Origin: Monomorium pharaonis
Taxonomy: Eukaryota > Arthropoda > Insecta > Hymenoptera > Formicidae
Direction of reading: 5' to 3'
DNA: 64,000 bases
Assembly: GCF_013373865.1 (NCBI RefSeq)
Contig: NC_050469.1
Coordinates: 4,706,042-4,770,041, forward strand
Shown here: positions 23,590-36,382 of the stretch, piece by piece
Layout of the letters: every line of letters begins with the position of its first letter
Position numbering within the stretch: the first letter of the stretch is position 1
Made by a program: the position numbers and the translations under genes
The notes under the pieces: generated by a model
Seen by the model: only the letters and a program-made list of their open reading frames with translations
Databases searched by the model: none
Told to the model about the DNA's origin: nothing

Positions 23590-25040
23590 AAAATATATGT
23601 AGAATAACGATCGGGATCAAACTCGGAATCCGTTGATTATAAGTCGATTATCACACAAAACCATGTTTTTTAACGTATGGCATTAATAGACAAAAATTCA
23701 CTGCCTCTTGCTATCATTAAAACGAGTCCACTTTACTTTAACACAACATACAACATTGATAATAGTTTTTTGATAAAGTTATACTCCGAGACGCAAATTA
23801 TCTTTCCAAAATATCAAGTTATAAATATCTGTATAATTTTTTAATTAAAAGTTTTAAAATTAACAAATTAGATTATTTGAAATTCGCATCGATCATTAAA
23901 GTGCATTTTTAAATTTGCTTTTAACATGCTTTAATAAGCATGCAATAACAAATCTCAAAGTCATCTCACCTAGTTTTTCCAATCACAAGTGAATCACAAT
24001 CTTGGAAGAAGAATATATGAAATTTTGTTGCACGGAGATTTGGTCCTACGTATTATATCTTCCTGCAATATTAATATAATGTGGAGGAAAGGGAGAGAAA
24101 AGGGTGCGGAAAAAGTGCTGTCGACGCCATTAATTCGATTGGACGAGTTTCGGATCGCAGAACCTTGGGGATCCATTATGTATTAGCAGGATCGATTCGG
24201 TCTGCGACCGGTAAGATTAAGGACGGGGACGATCGCAAGAAGCCGCCGACTCAGCCACGGAAATCCCGAACATAATTTTCTCCATACGAGTTTCAAATCT
24301 CCCGAGATAATGCGATGTTGCGGCTCGGCGCTCGAATATACGGCTTGTAGGAACACAACTTACGGGGAAGTTTACAAATGTTTCTCTCTGTCGTTCTCGT
24401 GCGCCAAAGATTATCTGGAAAATCGGGGATTCTAATGGCAGGCAGTAAAAGCTAAGATACTTTGCATTGAAATGTGTTAAACAGGAAAAACTGGAAAACC
24501 GCTAAACAGGAAAAAGAAAAGAAAAGAGATATTTTTCAAGCTTCATATTTGCATTAATGTTGATTTTATTAATTTTGAGTATTAAAATTGGTAGGACATA
24601 TAAATTATAAATACAAGAAATTAACTAACAAATTAACGTTTAACGTTATTCAATTTAAACAGCCAATTGCATCGCAAAGAAATGCGTTTTTATTCCATCG
24701 GTGCTAAGTATGTATATCGCTCTTATGACCACTCAGTTGCGCATTGTCGCAGCCGTCATTTGTATTCGTCAAGCGAAACGAATAAGATTGGATAAGAAAT
24801 ATTAGAAAAGAGTCTATGAAATATTCAGTGAAACGTAGTAGAACGGACGAGTAGATGAATGGACGAATGTATTGCGATTGTCAGGATTAATCGAATCTCT
24901 CGCAAACGGCGTAATTATCATTAACGGTGAGCTAACTCTCTGAGACCCGAGAGTCTCCGTCGCGTTTTAAAGCGCAGAACGAAAGCGACGATCGTTTCGC
25001 TTCTTTTTAGCTCTCGTAGTTTCTTCAATCTGCCGGTAAC
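23590..25040. other. AT-rich intergenic stretch with a GC-richer core
   Basis: 24080-24330 and 24800-25040 are GC-richer. No gene, RNA or repeat is recognised. Confidence 0.5.
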
Positions 25041-25398
25041 GTCTAAAAAGCTGAAATTGTGGCCGAGTAATGGTAGTGGTGGATGTAGGAAGCGCGCTTC
25101 CACGAGACAAAGCCGGATTGTTCCGCCACCGCGCGGCGGAGGAAGGAGGCGGAACGATCCTCTGGGCTTCCTGCAAACTGAAACCCGCTGCCCTTGCCCC
25201 TCTTCCTCCCTACGCTTCGTCCTGCTGCCTTCACCGCGACGGTTTCGTACCGAAAGCTCGTTATATTTAAGCCGAGAAATATATACACGTGTACGCGCCA
25301 GTTAACGCGGCTGTTACACGTGACTTGGTTGGTGCACTCGCCACGGTACGCTGGGTGTGTTGGTATTGCGAATTAAATTATTTTCATCGTCATATATC

Positions 25399-25429
<31 letters not shown>

Positions 25430-25520
25430 TCAACCGGAGCGGGGGATAATGCGGCCAATTCTCATGCCGCCGAATTCCGACGTGGCGCAATTTAGCGAGG
25501 AACATTCTCAAATGTGATGT
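25040..25520. other. CpG-rich block with AT and TG microsatellites
   Basis: Short frames on both strands overlap one another and carry no domain. (AT)n at 25401-25411 runs into (TG)n at 25415-25430. Confidence 0.45.
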
Positions 25521-27900
25521 GCGATATGGTGCGTTGCGGTCTGACGCATATAATTTTAAAGGAGAACTCTTCTTTCCTTTGAATTCGGATATTTAATTAC
25601 CAGAAAAAGAGCAAGACGAAAACTTGCGTTTTTCCTATGCCAATCAATTTTATGTCAACATTCTGTATCAATTAATTTAGAAGATCGCGAACAATTGTAA
25701 CGGTTGAAATCGATGAACTGATTGATAAATCGAAAAGAGAAGTTAACTCTTTGAAATTCAACAATTATTATTCCCGACAGCGTTTTTTGTAGCGCATTTT
25801 TATTAACCAGCGAGGAAATGCACACGATACATTTCCGCCGTGTATAGAAACGCATATAAATCTCGCGGAATAACAGGAAACGGCCGGAAGTAGAAATAAT
25901 AGAGAGCAGATTGGGGGTCTCAAATGTCGCGGTTCAAATCGCAGGCAAAAACCATTTGGAAGGAAATGGCTGTAAAGTCGGTCACGTTTTGACTGGAAAA
26001 ATTCTTCACGTCGACTTTTTTTGTGAAAGTAATTCGTCTGTATCCGTGGCTTCATTTCCTTCACTTAGAGCTTATCCGAAGCTTTCGAATTCACCTTATT
26101 TTATTAGAAAGACCCAATTCTTTTGTTTCTCTCGTTCTCATTCCGCGACGGAAATCTTTCAAAGTTTCATAATCTTCATATTTGCTAAAAAATTTTCTTT
26201 GTTGGACCGATCTTACGACATAGTTTCGGTCGTTTAAAGTTGTCAAACAGGTTCGGAGACGACCTGTTGAAAATGGTGAATTTGAGAGGAATTTGTTTTA
26301 ATGAAAATAATTGAATCTGTAATAACTTATAAATTGCATAATACATATAAATTATGTCGATTCTTTTAAAATGGAAAAATGTTAGCGTAAGAATTAAATT
26401 GAAAAAACGCCTGATAAGTAATAGCTAATAGCAAATGTATTTTGTTAATTGATGCAATATTTAGTAAAAATATTATACGTAATAATAGTAAAATTTAATG
26501 ATGATTAGAAAAGTAGCCTTTAGTTTTGGTTACATTTAATTTAACCAAACATTCGAAATTATTTTATTAAACTATAACTTTATTATTAACTATCTTATAC
26601 AAACTATAATTATTATTATCAAACTTTTCTTAATGAAGGATCGATCATGATAAAAGGAAGTGTATCATAAATATACACTGCGATTATTGTAAATATTATT
26701 TATTGGACTCTTAGGCATCATTGGGTACAACGATTACACCACGTTGCTTACTTGTAACACCTTAGCGATCTGAAAAGAAAACTCGGGTTCGTCGAAATCT
26801 AAATTAACGTGAAGACATCAGGTATGTTTATTTCGTATCTATAGATAGTACCGTCTGCGGTCACGCGCGTGGGTAAGACGTACCGGCAACGAGAATTAGT
26901 ATTAGTCGTCGGTAAGCCGAGTACAAAGTCTATTTCTTTACAAAAATTAGGAACCACCAAATTTACAAAAAAGTTACCTTAAGGATGCTCGAAAGAAGCG
27001 GATTGGAACGGGGAACACACTACGCGTCCCGCTCTCAATCGGATAGATTAAAGTATCGCAAAAGACAACAATGTCCGTGTTTCTCACGACTGAGCTACAG
27101 CTAAATTCAATTTAGGACGTTCGTAGGACATAGTGTACTTTATTGTAACGATTCTCGTTGAAAAGTTTCTCGACGCAAAGCGCCACAACAACCGCCGCTT
27201 TGCTCCTCTGCTCCTCACTCAACGAAACGAGCATTGTGATCGTGCGAACGAGATTCGGGAGGGAGGGGGGGGGGGCGCGAACGAGAACTTATGGCTAAAT
27301 AAAACTTTATAAAAATATATCAACGAATAATAAATATATCTCTAACAGCGTCACTGTATAATTCGTCGTGTACGGGCGTACGATAGCCTACGCATTTACA
27401 GTCACTATATACATACTATCAAATTCTACTTATTCTAAATAATATACAACAATTTAGTTTTAGACGCCCTAGCTTTGGGAATATTTAACGTTGCACAATT
27501 AAGTTTTCTCTCCCGTCCGGTGGCGCGGGCTATGCGCTTTTGTGCCCCGCGGGCGTGCGCACATGTCCCTCGTTAAAATCTGCAATTACCTTTCTATTCT
27601 ATTGCGTCGCACCGTTCCGCCGCGGCCGCGAGCCTTATTATTTCGTTATTATTATGGGCAGTATCGCTCGTCGCGCATTCGCGCGTCGCGGGGATTCGCT
27701 TCACAATGTTAATAGATTACAGTTTCGGCACACAAAGTCGATCCATCCGAGTTTGCCACCAATTTAACGGCCGTGTCTCGTCCGTCCGTGCAAGAGATTC
27801 GCGAGCGGCAAGAAAGAAAGGGACGGGTGGGGGGAAAAAAAAAGAAAAAAGAATTGGTCTCCGTTTCGTTCTTATCCCTACACGCGGGAACACCGTTCCA
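25520..27900. other. Intergenic DNA downstream of the Ig gene
   Basis: 25520-26260 is mixed, 26260-26720 AT-rich, and 26740-27300 again GC-richer with a G run at 27258-27276. 27500-27830 is CpG-rich. If the poly(A) site proposed near 27905 is used, all of this lies beyond the gene. A longer 3' UTR reaching into the CpG-rich part is possible. Confidence 0.4.
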
Positions 27901-27904
27901 CACT

Positions 27905-28626
27905 CGCAAACACCGGCTTATTTATTTATTATCTATACAAGTATATACACATGTGTCGTATAGCGTATCGCGCGACTGTCGGATTCGTAGCTTGCAGATT
28001 TTCACTCTATATAAATACGTATCCCGTCGCCCGCGCGATCTTCTCCTTTCCCTTCTCTCTTCCTCTCCTCTCCTCTCCGCTATTCTCACATATAAGGCCA
28101 GAGAAATCGAATTTTAATCGTATTCCGATCGCACGGGGGTCTCGTTCGCATGCGGACGCGCGAACTTAATTGCCTAAGATCTCGCACGACAACGACGGCA
28201 GCGGTCCCGTAGCAGCGCTCTCGCGCGATCGTACAATTCGTAAACGCGTCTTTGAAAATTGCGTTCCGGAGTGGAACAAGAGGACTCTCCACGGAGGAAC
28301 ACCAAGGCCGTAATAATCCGCGCCGAAGGCGCGCCGGCGGAGCTTTCATTCGTGTTTCATTGTATTCCGTACAATGCCGGTGACACGTGACGAGTGTTCC
28401 GTGTTCACCGCGGCACGTCGGGCAAATTGTGCGTCTCGTTGACGCGAGAATCGCGCGCGGGGGAAATTCTTTCGGTGAAAGAATTTCGATATTATGTACA
28501 GAGAAGCTTCCCCCTTCCTCCCGTTGGGGGAAGCTCATTCGGAAAGCTGACGTTGCTAACCTTTCCGCGTATCGCTAGGAATTTTGCCAAAGTTTCTTCC
28601 CCCTAAATCTCCATCGGGCGGTCGCC
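27905..28626 (-). other. Probable 3' UTR of the Ig-superfamily gene
   Basis: It runs from the stop codon at 28629-28627 to the poly(A) signal cluster. The stretch is CpG-rich. The frames it contains on both strands have no domain and are taken as by-products. The exact end is inferred from the signal, not observed. Confidence 0.5.
27918..27930 (-). promoter_or_regulatory. Clustered poly(A) signals of the Ig gene
   Basis: The minus strand reads AATAAATAAATAA, three overlapping copies of AATAAA or its variant. It is followed within 40 nt by a GT-rich stretch (GGTGTTTGCGAGTGTGG), the usual layout of an insect cleavage/polyadenylation site. It lies about 700 nt after the stop codon of the Ig gene. 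Confidence 0.55.
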
Positions 28627-28863
28627 TCAGCGACGGTGTTCCCGCAAGATCGCCTGCAGGGTCAGGCAGAGCAGAAGGTACGTGATACTCGCCGATCGGA
28701 TGTGGGCACTGCTGTAGCCGGAAGCGCGCGTCACGTTGAGTAGAACGGAAGCGGCGGTGGTCCCTTCCGACGAGCGGATCAGCAGCAACCATTCTCCCGA
28801 GTGGGACGCCTGAATCGTCTCGAAACGCAGAGTCGTCCTGTAACACGATTCCGTGCCGCCGTC
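28627..28863 (-). CDS. Terminal coding exon of an Ig-superfamily surface protein
   Basis: The exon starts after a good acceptor (TTTTGCTCTTTTGCAG, then GAC at 28863) and ends at TGA (28629-28627), encoding 78 residues. It completes the Ig domain begun in the 36383-36561 exon. It carries ESCYRTTLRFE (E strand), SHSGEW in the place of the usual D-x-G-x-Y turn, and ASVLLNVT (G strand), with an NVT N-glycosylation site. The canonical F-strand cysteine two residues after the Tyr position is Leu here. A lone cysteine sits earlier, in SCY. After the domain come a Ser-rich stalk (ASGYSSAHIRSAS), about 14 hydrophobic residues (ITYLLLCLTLQAIL) and the basic tail REHRR. That end could be a GPI-attachment signal or a very short membrane anchor; the charged tail and short core make neither typical. 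The upstream exon joins in phase 0. Confidence 0.88.
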   Translation of the reverse strand, partial: DGGTESCYRTTLRFETIQASHSGEWLLLIRSSEGTTAASVLLNVTRASGYSSAHIRSASITYLLLCLTLQAILREHRR

Positions 28864-29018
28864 CTGCAAAAGAGCAAAACGAAACATGAATAACTGCTTC
28901 TTATCGCGTGCGCATCTTTCATTTCTAAGGAAGTTCAAGATTGTGAAGGACTACTTTCAACGTATTCAGTAGTAGATAAAGTAAAATTTTACAAAAAATA
29001 TTATTAAGAATCAAAAAC

Positions 29019-29722
29019 TGTCTCGACTTCTTTTACTTATTGTATTAATTATATATTGGTTTAATATTCAACTTATTGTTATAAAATTATTGTGTGTAAA
29101 TTGAAAAATATAATGAAAGTTTATTCGCATTCTCAACAGCGATATTTAAAAAATACTAAAAATACATAATTTATTTACATTTTTATTAGTATTAAATACA
29201 CTTTTATATTTTCTTTTTTTTAATAGAATTAAAACTTTTAATTTATAAATAAATTTCATGAAAAAAAAAATGCTTCATAAATGAAAAAAAAAATTTACAT
29301 TGTAAAAGAATTTATATAAATATTTTCTGATATTCATATTTAAATAACCATTAGTTTGATTATTAATATATGGCTTTTTGTCTTTTATGAAAGGAAACTA
29401 TATATTGATATCTTTTGTTTATCAATACATTTTATCAAAAATACATTTTTATATGTCCTTTTTTAACAAAATTTAAGCTTTTAATGTGTATTAAAAGTCG
29501 ATTAAATTTTATTAAAAAAGGATATATAAAAATGTATTTAATACTGATATAAATGTAAATAAATTGTGAATATATATTTTTAACAATTTTAATATTGCTG
29601 ATAAAAGACAAATAAATTTATGTTTTTCAATTTGTTACGCACAATATTTTTATAATAATATGTTAAATATTGGACCGATATGTAATTAATACAAAAAATA
29701 AAAGAAGTGCTGTCGAGGCAGA
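29019..29722. mobile_element. 0.7-kb foldback (long inverted repeat) element
   Basis: The left arm 29019-29242 and the right arm 29490-29722 are inverted copies. The left starts CTGTCTCGAC and the right, read backwards, CTGCCTCGAC. Matching blocks follow in order: CTTCTTTTA, TTGTATTAATTA, ATATT, AATTGAAAAA, TTTATTTACATTT, AGTATTAAATACA and CTTTTAAT. A third partial copy (about 29436-29485) is inverted against the inner right arm, with a 4-nt spacer. No transposase is present. It resembles a non-autonomous long-TIR or foldback transposon, and the intron transcript would form a long double-stranded hairpin. Confidence 0.8.
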
Positions 29723-30523
29723 TTTAAATGTTTTATAATTATTGGTGTAAATGTTTATAATCTCCGGGGGGCTCACGTAAAATACGCGCCGCATATTCAT
29801 CGGTCTTGAAACACAACACTCCTTATGAAGTCGGAATATTTACTTTGCAAATTCAATCAGCCATTTAATAATTTTAATGCTAGCAAGCATCTACCCGCTC
29901 TCCTCTTGAAAAAAAAACTATTTAAACTATTTGAGAAATTATTGCAAAAAATAACACTTCATCTAAAATTTGAAACTAAATCTCCTTATATTACGAACGG
30001 GTTGCCCTGCCAATTCGATTACCGAAACATATGGTGATATTCTTTGCAATATATATATATATATTTTGTATCTTAAATAAACGTTCTTTTATTATGGTTA
30101 TGTTGGTATTTTTATAGCTATATATTTCACGATAAAAGCTTTTTCTGAAAGTTAACTGAAATTCTTATTTGCAGTCACGGGTTGCGGGGAACGAACTAGC
30201 TTGTGGTTGGCTCATATCGCGACCCGCTTTGTTCCTTGATAAGATGTCAAGCGAGACGCTATAGAGAGAATTCCGAAAGTTTCCTTTAACAAGCTGAGGC
30301 AGGGTAACGAGCCAAGGTAAAATGGCATCTACGATTCACAGCGCCGGTACCAAGCTCGTGCTCGCGGAGATCTTTATGAAGGACATTTTTATGGTGCTTT
30401 CATGGCGTTTTAAACCATTGAGATCTGGTTGCCGCAGGTCATGCTCAGGACTAAGACGTTTTTATCGCATAATGCTCATTAACTTGCGATTCGATAACGT
30501 CCATCCAGTCGTCCCCTTATCGG

Positions 30524-30524
30524 A

Positions 30525-30602
<78 letters not shown>
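30524..30602. repeat. (TC)n microsatellite, about 79 bp
   Basis: Almost uninterrupted TC dinucleotides in the last intron of the Ig gene. Confidence 0.97.
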
Positions 30603-30605
<3 letters not shown>

Positions 30606-32465
30606 TTACGATTAAACTTTTACGTAAAACTTCCGGCGAGAGGAAACTAGGAACTTCCGGCGTCGTTCTACGTTCTCGCTTCAATTATCCATCTTACCTT
30701 CGACTGCTTCTTCTTAGGCCCCCCAACCTCTCGATTTTCCTCGTCTTTCATCCCCTTAAAATACGTTTTATTACTTTCCGCATTAGTACCTATAATGACT
30801 CCTCTTTCTTCGACTTCGTGTCTTTGTTCATGGAAAAATCAATCGTATTAAGCCGATCATAGGTCCACGGAACTTCCGGTTTATGGGATAATTGACCCTA
30901 ATAGAAGAGAAACACTAATGGTTTGTATGAAATGATTAAAAAAAGACATAAAATTCTCTCTTAATAAGTATTTATACAATTTATTTTATCATTAGACATA
31001 GGTAATCAGCTATCGTTTTAGATTTTTATTGCGTAAGTTATTTTATATTATTTATTAAAAACTAAAATATAATAATATTTCAAGACGTTTATTTTTTTGT
31101 TGCAATAAATATTATTTCAATATCTCTGTTATATATATCTTAGATATATTTAACATATTGCTGCGTGAGTTAAATTAAAAAAAAGTAAAGCAGAAGTTAA
31201 TTTTAAGAATATTTTATTTTAATATTTTATATTGCCAATTTAATACTTCATTAAAAACTTCATTTTAATATTAAATATTAATTATTTGTTAAAACTGTAA
31301 AATATTTCAAATGTTTAAATTTACACCAGATATCTTAAATTATTATTTTAATGATAATTATTAAATTATTATATAAATTTATTACGCGAATAAAATATAA
31401 TATATCTCTAACCATAACATTAATATGTATAATATATATTAGAGATAATTCTTTAATAATGAAAAATTGAAGACATTATTTGCCAATACATAAAATATTT
31501 ATCCATCAACTTTTAAGTTACAAGATATCGCAAAATGTGTATTATTGTATGATATTACTCTACTGCTGCGATATTGAAGGGATCCCAATATTACGTGACT
31601 TCTGCTTTCAATCTAACTTTAGTAAAGGATTGTCACCGACCACTTTTGATATGAGGATTCTTAAACTTATTTTCCACCCTTCTATGTAAAACATTTTTGA
31701 TCGATTTATACAAATATCTTATGCCGTTTTATAAGATACAACATATAGCGCAATATATAAATATTAGATTACTGACTCAATAGATCTTCTAATGCTGTAT
31801 TTTTTATTCTATTCTATATGATTTTTAATTTTAAATCTTATAGTCTTATCAGTATCATATGCTAATTTACGTTGCATTTCGATTTTATGTTTAAATATAA
31901 TCGCCTTATGAGCAAAGTATGAGAGAGAAAAATAAATAATTTCAGAAAACGCTACACATGTATAAAATAATCTAATATTATGAATGATACATTCACTATT
32001 GTTTCAATTATGCAATTTGCAAGAAAAGAAAATCTTGTACAATCTTGTACAATTTTATTCTTGCTTCTAAAAAATTTGTTTTTAGTAGATTTTATAAAAA
32101 AAAAAAAGAAAACAAATGTGTGAAAAAAACCATTGTGATTTTTACTTCTTTGAACTACTTAAGCAGATCACGTTTTTAACAATATTAATAAAGTGCAATA
32201 TTTAATTTCCGAGAAATAAAGGGGCGTCGGTTTAGAACGCTTAGGATCTACATTGGCATTAGTTACTTTTGTACAACTAGAACGCACATATACATTGATC
32301 TTTTAATATCAAAGCAACAATGTTTCTCTCGTATTCACTTTATATCGATAACATAGCCGAGGAGGAATACGTAATTGAATCAGAGAGCTCGTACTGTTTG
32401 TCAATAAAACTGGTGTAGTCTACGACGATATATTTCATCGCTGCGATTTGCAGCAGATGGAGGAG

Positions 32466-32496
32466 TCATCGTCGTCGTCGTCGTCGTCGTCGTCAT
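32466..32496. repeat. (TCG)n microsatellite
   Basis: About ten TCG/GTC units. Read as protein this gives Ser or Asp runs on the two strands, which explains the long false frames here. Confidence 0.95.
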
Positions 32497-32539
32497 CAGG
32501 GAGTCTTGTGAGTTTTTCACATGCAAGGATTCGGCAGTT

Positions 32540-32885
32540 TCTTGCTCCATTTAACCCCGCGTTTCGATCTCCTCCCGCCCTCCGACCTCCATCCCTTTTC
32601 GGGACGACGGAGGCCCGCGCTTTTCCATCCGTCGACCCGTTCTTTTTATATCCTTTATTCACGAGCTTCGCTCACATCATCCCACCTTTCCTTTTCGCAC
32701 CCCTCACTACGAATCATCTCGCTCGCCTACATTTTCTTTTCCCATCTTCTCCTCTTCTTAGTGTTTTCATCTCATTCCATCCCCTACTATTTTTCTGTCT
32801 TTTCTACCATGCCACCACGCATATCTTCTTTTTTTACCATACTATCGTGTTGGCTTTTGCTGTTGTCTCGTCTTTCTTTTCATCC

Positions 32886-32932
<47 letters not shown>

Positions 32933-33330
32933 ACTCTGTCTCTCTCTCTTTCTCGTTCTATTTAGTTTACTTAAACTTTCTTCACTACGTATTCTAACTT
33001 TCTGGTTTTCATTTTTCCTTTTCCTTCTCAAACTATCTTACCGTCCGTTTCCTTTACTTTACTCAGTATTCCTTTACTAACATATTCTACTTTGCCCGTT
33101 CGAGTTTTTTCTATCGAGGTTTCTTGGCGTTTCTCTGTCCTCCATTAACCTATTCTCTTTGTAAACTTTCGTCTCATTTATATTCCTTTTACTTCTAGTT
33201 TTTTTTTACTCTTTTTCTGTTATATTTAATATTCCTTTTACTTCACCCCATTATTATTTCTTCTGATTTTCATTTTTTTTTACATTTTTATCATTGAAAC
33301 ATTTTATATTTTTGACTTTACGTTAGTAAC
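32540..33330. repeat. Pyrimidine-rich, strand-asymmetric tract with (TC)n
   Basis: For about 800 bp the plus strand is mostly C and T, with a pure (TC)n core at 32889-32928. The transcribed (minus) strand of the Ig gene is therefore GA-rich here. Overlapping plus-strand frames of 210 and 158 codons are low-complexity Ser/Leu/Phe/Pro readings of the tract and not genes. Confidence 0.8.
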
Positions 33331-34298
33331 CTTATCTCTGTATCGTACTTTGATTTTTTAGCTTTAAATTATTTTATTATAATTGCAACTTTTAAATTTA
33401 AGCAAAATATACTAATATTAAATGATAACGGAATAAGCATAAAGAAATAAAATTAATCTTTTTTGTTAGTGCTCTCTATATACATTATAGTATATTTCTT
33501 AAAAAAAATTGTAATATATGAAATTATAGAATGAATACATTTTTTATTTCTTTATAAGCTTTTCGAGTATACAATAAAACAAGTTAATAATAAATTTTCT
33601 CGTAATATACATATTTAGTCACAAAGTTATAAATTTTGTATTGGTTACAATTTTGCTTCGTATCTACAGTTTTCACGATTCAGCAATAAAATCACCTTTC
33701 AATGTTATGCAGTTTTTGAGAAGTCTCCATACGATACGTAATAGCCTTCAGCAAAGTACTATCGCGAAAAGAAGATCGATACATAAGCGGCGCTATGAAA
33801 ATATTTTCCGTACAAAGTATATTCTCAAAAGCATCTTAATAATATCCGATAATATTATCGTAATATTCGACGATCAGAAAGAAATTGCGTCAGTCGGAAA
33901 CATAATTACATTTTTTATTATTTCTTAATACGATATATTATTTCCTTTCGTGTACATATATCGCCTTTAGAAATGTACGATTTTGCGATATATCGTTCGC
34001 ACGATTTTTTTTCTTTTAATCATAAGTGATATGCAATTTAATTTTTAATCGGGAAATCTCACGCGATGATTTAAAATCGCACTTGCGAATAAATTCAAAA
34101 TCGCATTTGTAATCAAATATTTATTCATTAAATGCTAACAAAAAATAACAGAATTTCACGAGTAATTTTTATATGACTCTGTATATTGGCTCCTTTTTAA
34201 AGTGGCTCTTGAAATTTTCATTATACATTTTGATTGTTATCGCATAAAATTTAAAATTATATGTAATTAAAAGTCTCGTTTGCGATATAATATAAAGT

Positions 34299-34370
34299 GA
34301 CACGCGATTCAAAATTACATTTACGATATAAAGTCACGCACAATTCAAAATTATATCCGTGATAAAAAAT
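34299..34370. repeat. Two-unit 36-bp degenerate tandem repeat
   Basis: Units 34299-34334 and 34335-34370 share CACGC, ATTCAAAATTA and GATAxAAAxT. Related AAAATCGCATTTG motifs occur upstream at 34070-34125, so the array may once have been longer. Confidence 0.55.
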
Positions 34371-34879
34371 GTAAGCACTCGCGTGGGAGTCAAAATAACA
34401 CAGACGTGCAAGCTATAAATTTATTAATTATTAATTAAATGTCATTACATAATATAATATTTTTTAATTGACTTCATTTCTAATATTGAAAAGTTATTAT
34501 TTTACGTTTTAAATATCTCAGTTTATGATTACTTATGAAGAAAAATAAAAACACATAAAAAAGTCACGCGAATACTTATGGGTTACTTAAGATCGCAATC
34601 GCGATGCATAATTTTCTAAATCGTACATTTTAATCGCCTGTAGGATCAATACTCGTTCGCCACGCGTTATTGAAAGTCCAATGCTGCATGGAATAATGAG
34701 CACGAACGTTACAATCCATATAAGATGTATTTCACAAGTATTAGCTGCGATATGTCGTTACTTGTAATGCAAACACGGTACTACATCGCGTCGCCATGCT
34801 TCCTAATAAAGTCCACAATTTTCAATAGAATCGACCGAGCCAATCGTTGCACCGCGTCCCTGTCCGCGCTCACATAGCG

Positions 34880-35600
34880 GAGAGGATCAAACATTAATAA
34901 AAACAAACGCAACACCGGGTGCATCGGCAAATCCCTCGCAAAGCTCCGTCGCATTGTCCGCGTCCGTCCGGCACTCGTGGAAAAATGGTTAATCCGTCCT
35001 TTATGATGCGGCTACCTCCACGCGTTCGCACGCGCGCGCGCGCGCGGATTCCGTCTCCGCTCAGGCGGAAAAAGAAGTACGCCGGCTGTGGAAATGAAAT
35101 AAGCGTCCCACGTATATGCATACGCGCGAACCGGCCTGCATACATTCCCGTAGTATCTCGTCACCGTATCCCTACCGTCGCCGCCGCTCCCCCGCATCCC
35201 TTTCATCACCAACATCCTCACAAGCGAAAGCGTTCTTCCTCCCTCCGCTCTGCTCCGAGTCGCGTCGCAATACCTCGGATATCGCGCGAACGTCCGCGCC
35301 GGGATGGCGGGCATAATTTTCGCGTCGAAGGACCAACGCTCCCCGGGGGAGCGTGTAATCCCCGAGCGGGTACGAACGCGTCATCCCTCGTGTTACAAAA
35401 GACGACGGATTTTCAGTGGGCGCGCGAATTGCGTTTTTGCGCGGCATTTTTACAGCGCACGAGAGCACGAGATTGCCGAATAAAAAAAAAAAGAAAGAAA
35501 GAGAAAATCGCCCACGCAAAACAGAGTAAATCAGATTCGCGCTTTTTAATAAAATTCCGTTATTTTTGTCCAACAAGAGACCCGAATCAATAAGCAAGCG
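34880..35600. other. Intronic CpG-rich block with a (CG)n tract
   Basis: Strongly CpG-rich, including an alternating CG run at about 35028-35044. A plus-strand frame of 224 codons and a minus frame of 145 codons overlap. Both are Arg/Ser/Pro-rich with no domain, as expected from base composition. A promoter or enhancer role is possible. Confidence 0.4.
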
Positions 35601-36382
35601 GAGAGCCACGCGGCTTTCTCGTTGATGTATATAATTGCAATGAATGTAATTAAATCCGCGATTAATAGAAATATCAATTAATTATTTCAAACACTACAAC
35701 GAAACATACGCCGTTTGATATTACATAAATAAGGAATATTCAAATAAATTATTTATCAGCATTAAACCGCTAAATATTGCTACAAAGTAGATGCCAAAAC
35801 ATTTACAAACTGTGAATACATGATTAACGTATTTCTTGTGCAATTCTGTTGCATTATTTGTTGTTTGCTTATTCGTAAAGTAAAGCCCGCAATTTCTATA
35901 TTTGTTATTTGTAATTATTTTTCTTCTATGTAAATTGAAAATGCGATCGTTGAAGTGTGTTTGGAAAGAAACAATAATAAATTAGTTCTTGGTCAAAGTA
36001 CACGCGAGAATAAAAACGGTTTTCTTTTTTACAAAGAAAAACAAACTGATCAAAAATGTAAAGATTGTAATTTCTTTGAAGCGATAAAAAATTTGTTTTT
36101 GCGTATTTCGTCGCGATGATATTAACATTCAACTTTTTCTCTTTGGGAAAGTACTCGTAACGGAAACCAGTTATCATTAAATTATTTTGCGCGGCTCTGA
36201 GAAAGGACGCGATACTACTGGATTTGAGAAAATGAATTGCAAATTAGCTAATTGACAATTTCAGAGACCCAAGTGCATTTATGTAATCCGAGTTTCCTCG
36301 CGCGGGTAGAGAACCCGCGCGTTTGAAGGCGCGCAAGCACGCGAGCAATGTTTGATACAGCGAGCGAGACATGCAAATTTAC

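Larger units (their letters stand above)
28864..36382 (-). other. Last intron of the Ig gene, 7.5 kb
   Basis: The intron is bounded by the donor GTAAAT (36382-36377) and the acceptor TTTTGCAG at 28864. It splits the reading frame in phase 0 within the Ig domain. It contains a foldback element (29019-29722), several microsatellites, a pyrimidine-rich tract, a short tandem repeat (34299-34370) and a CpG-rich block (34880-35600). Otherwise it is AT-rich with no supported exon. Confidence 0.8.

Noticed and set aside
25900..25975. tRNA-like B-box (GGTTCAAATCG)
   Set aside because: The T stem does not pair properly, no A box lies at the right distance and the acceptor stem is absent.
32448..33080. 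210-codon plus-strand open frame
   Set aside because: Low-complexity reading of (TCG)n, (TC)n and the pyrimidine tract.
34919..35593. 224-codon plus-strand open frame
   Set aside because: Arg/Ser/Pro-rich translation of a CpG-rich block, with a long minus frame open over the same bases. It has no domain and no splice or promoter signals, and it lies inside the Ig intron.
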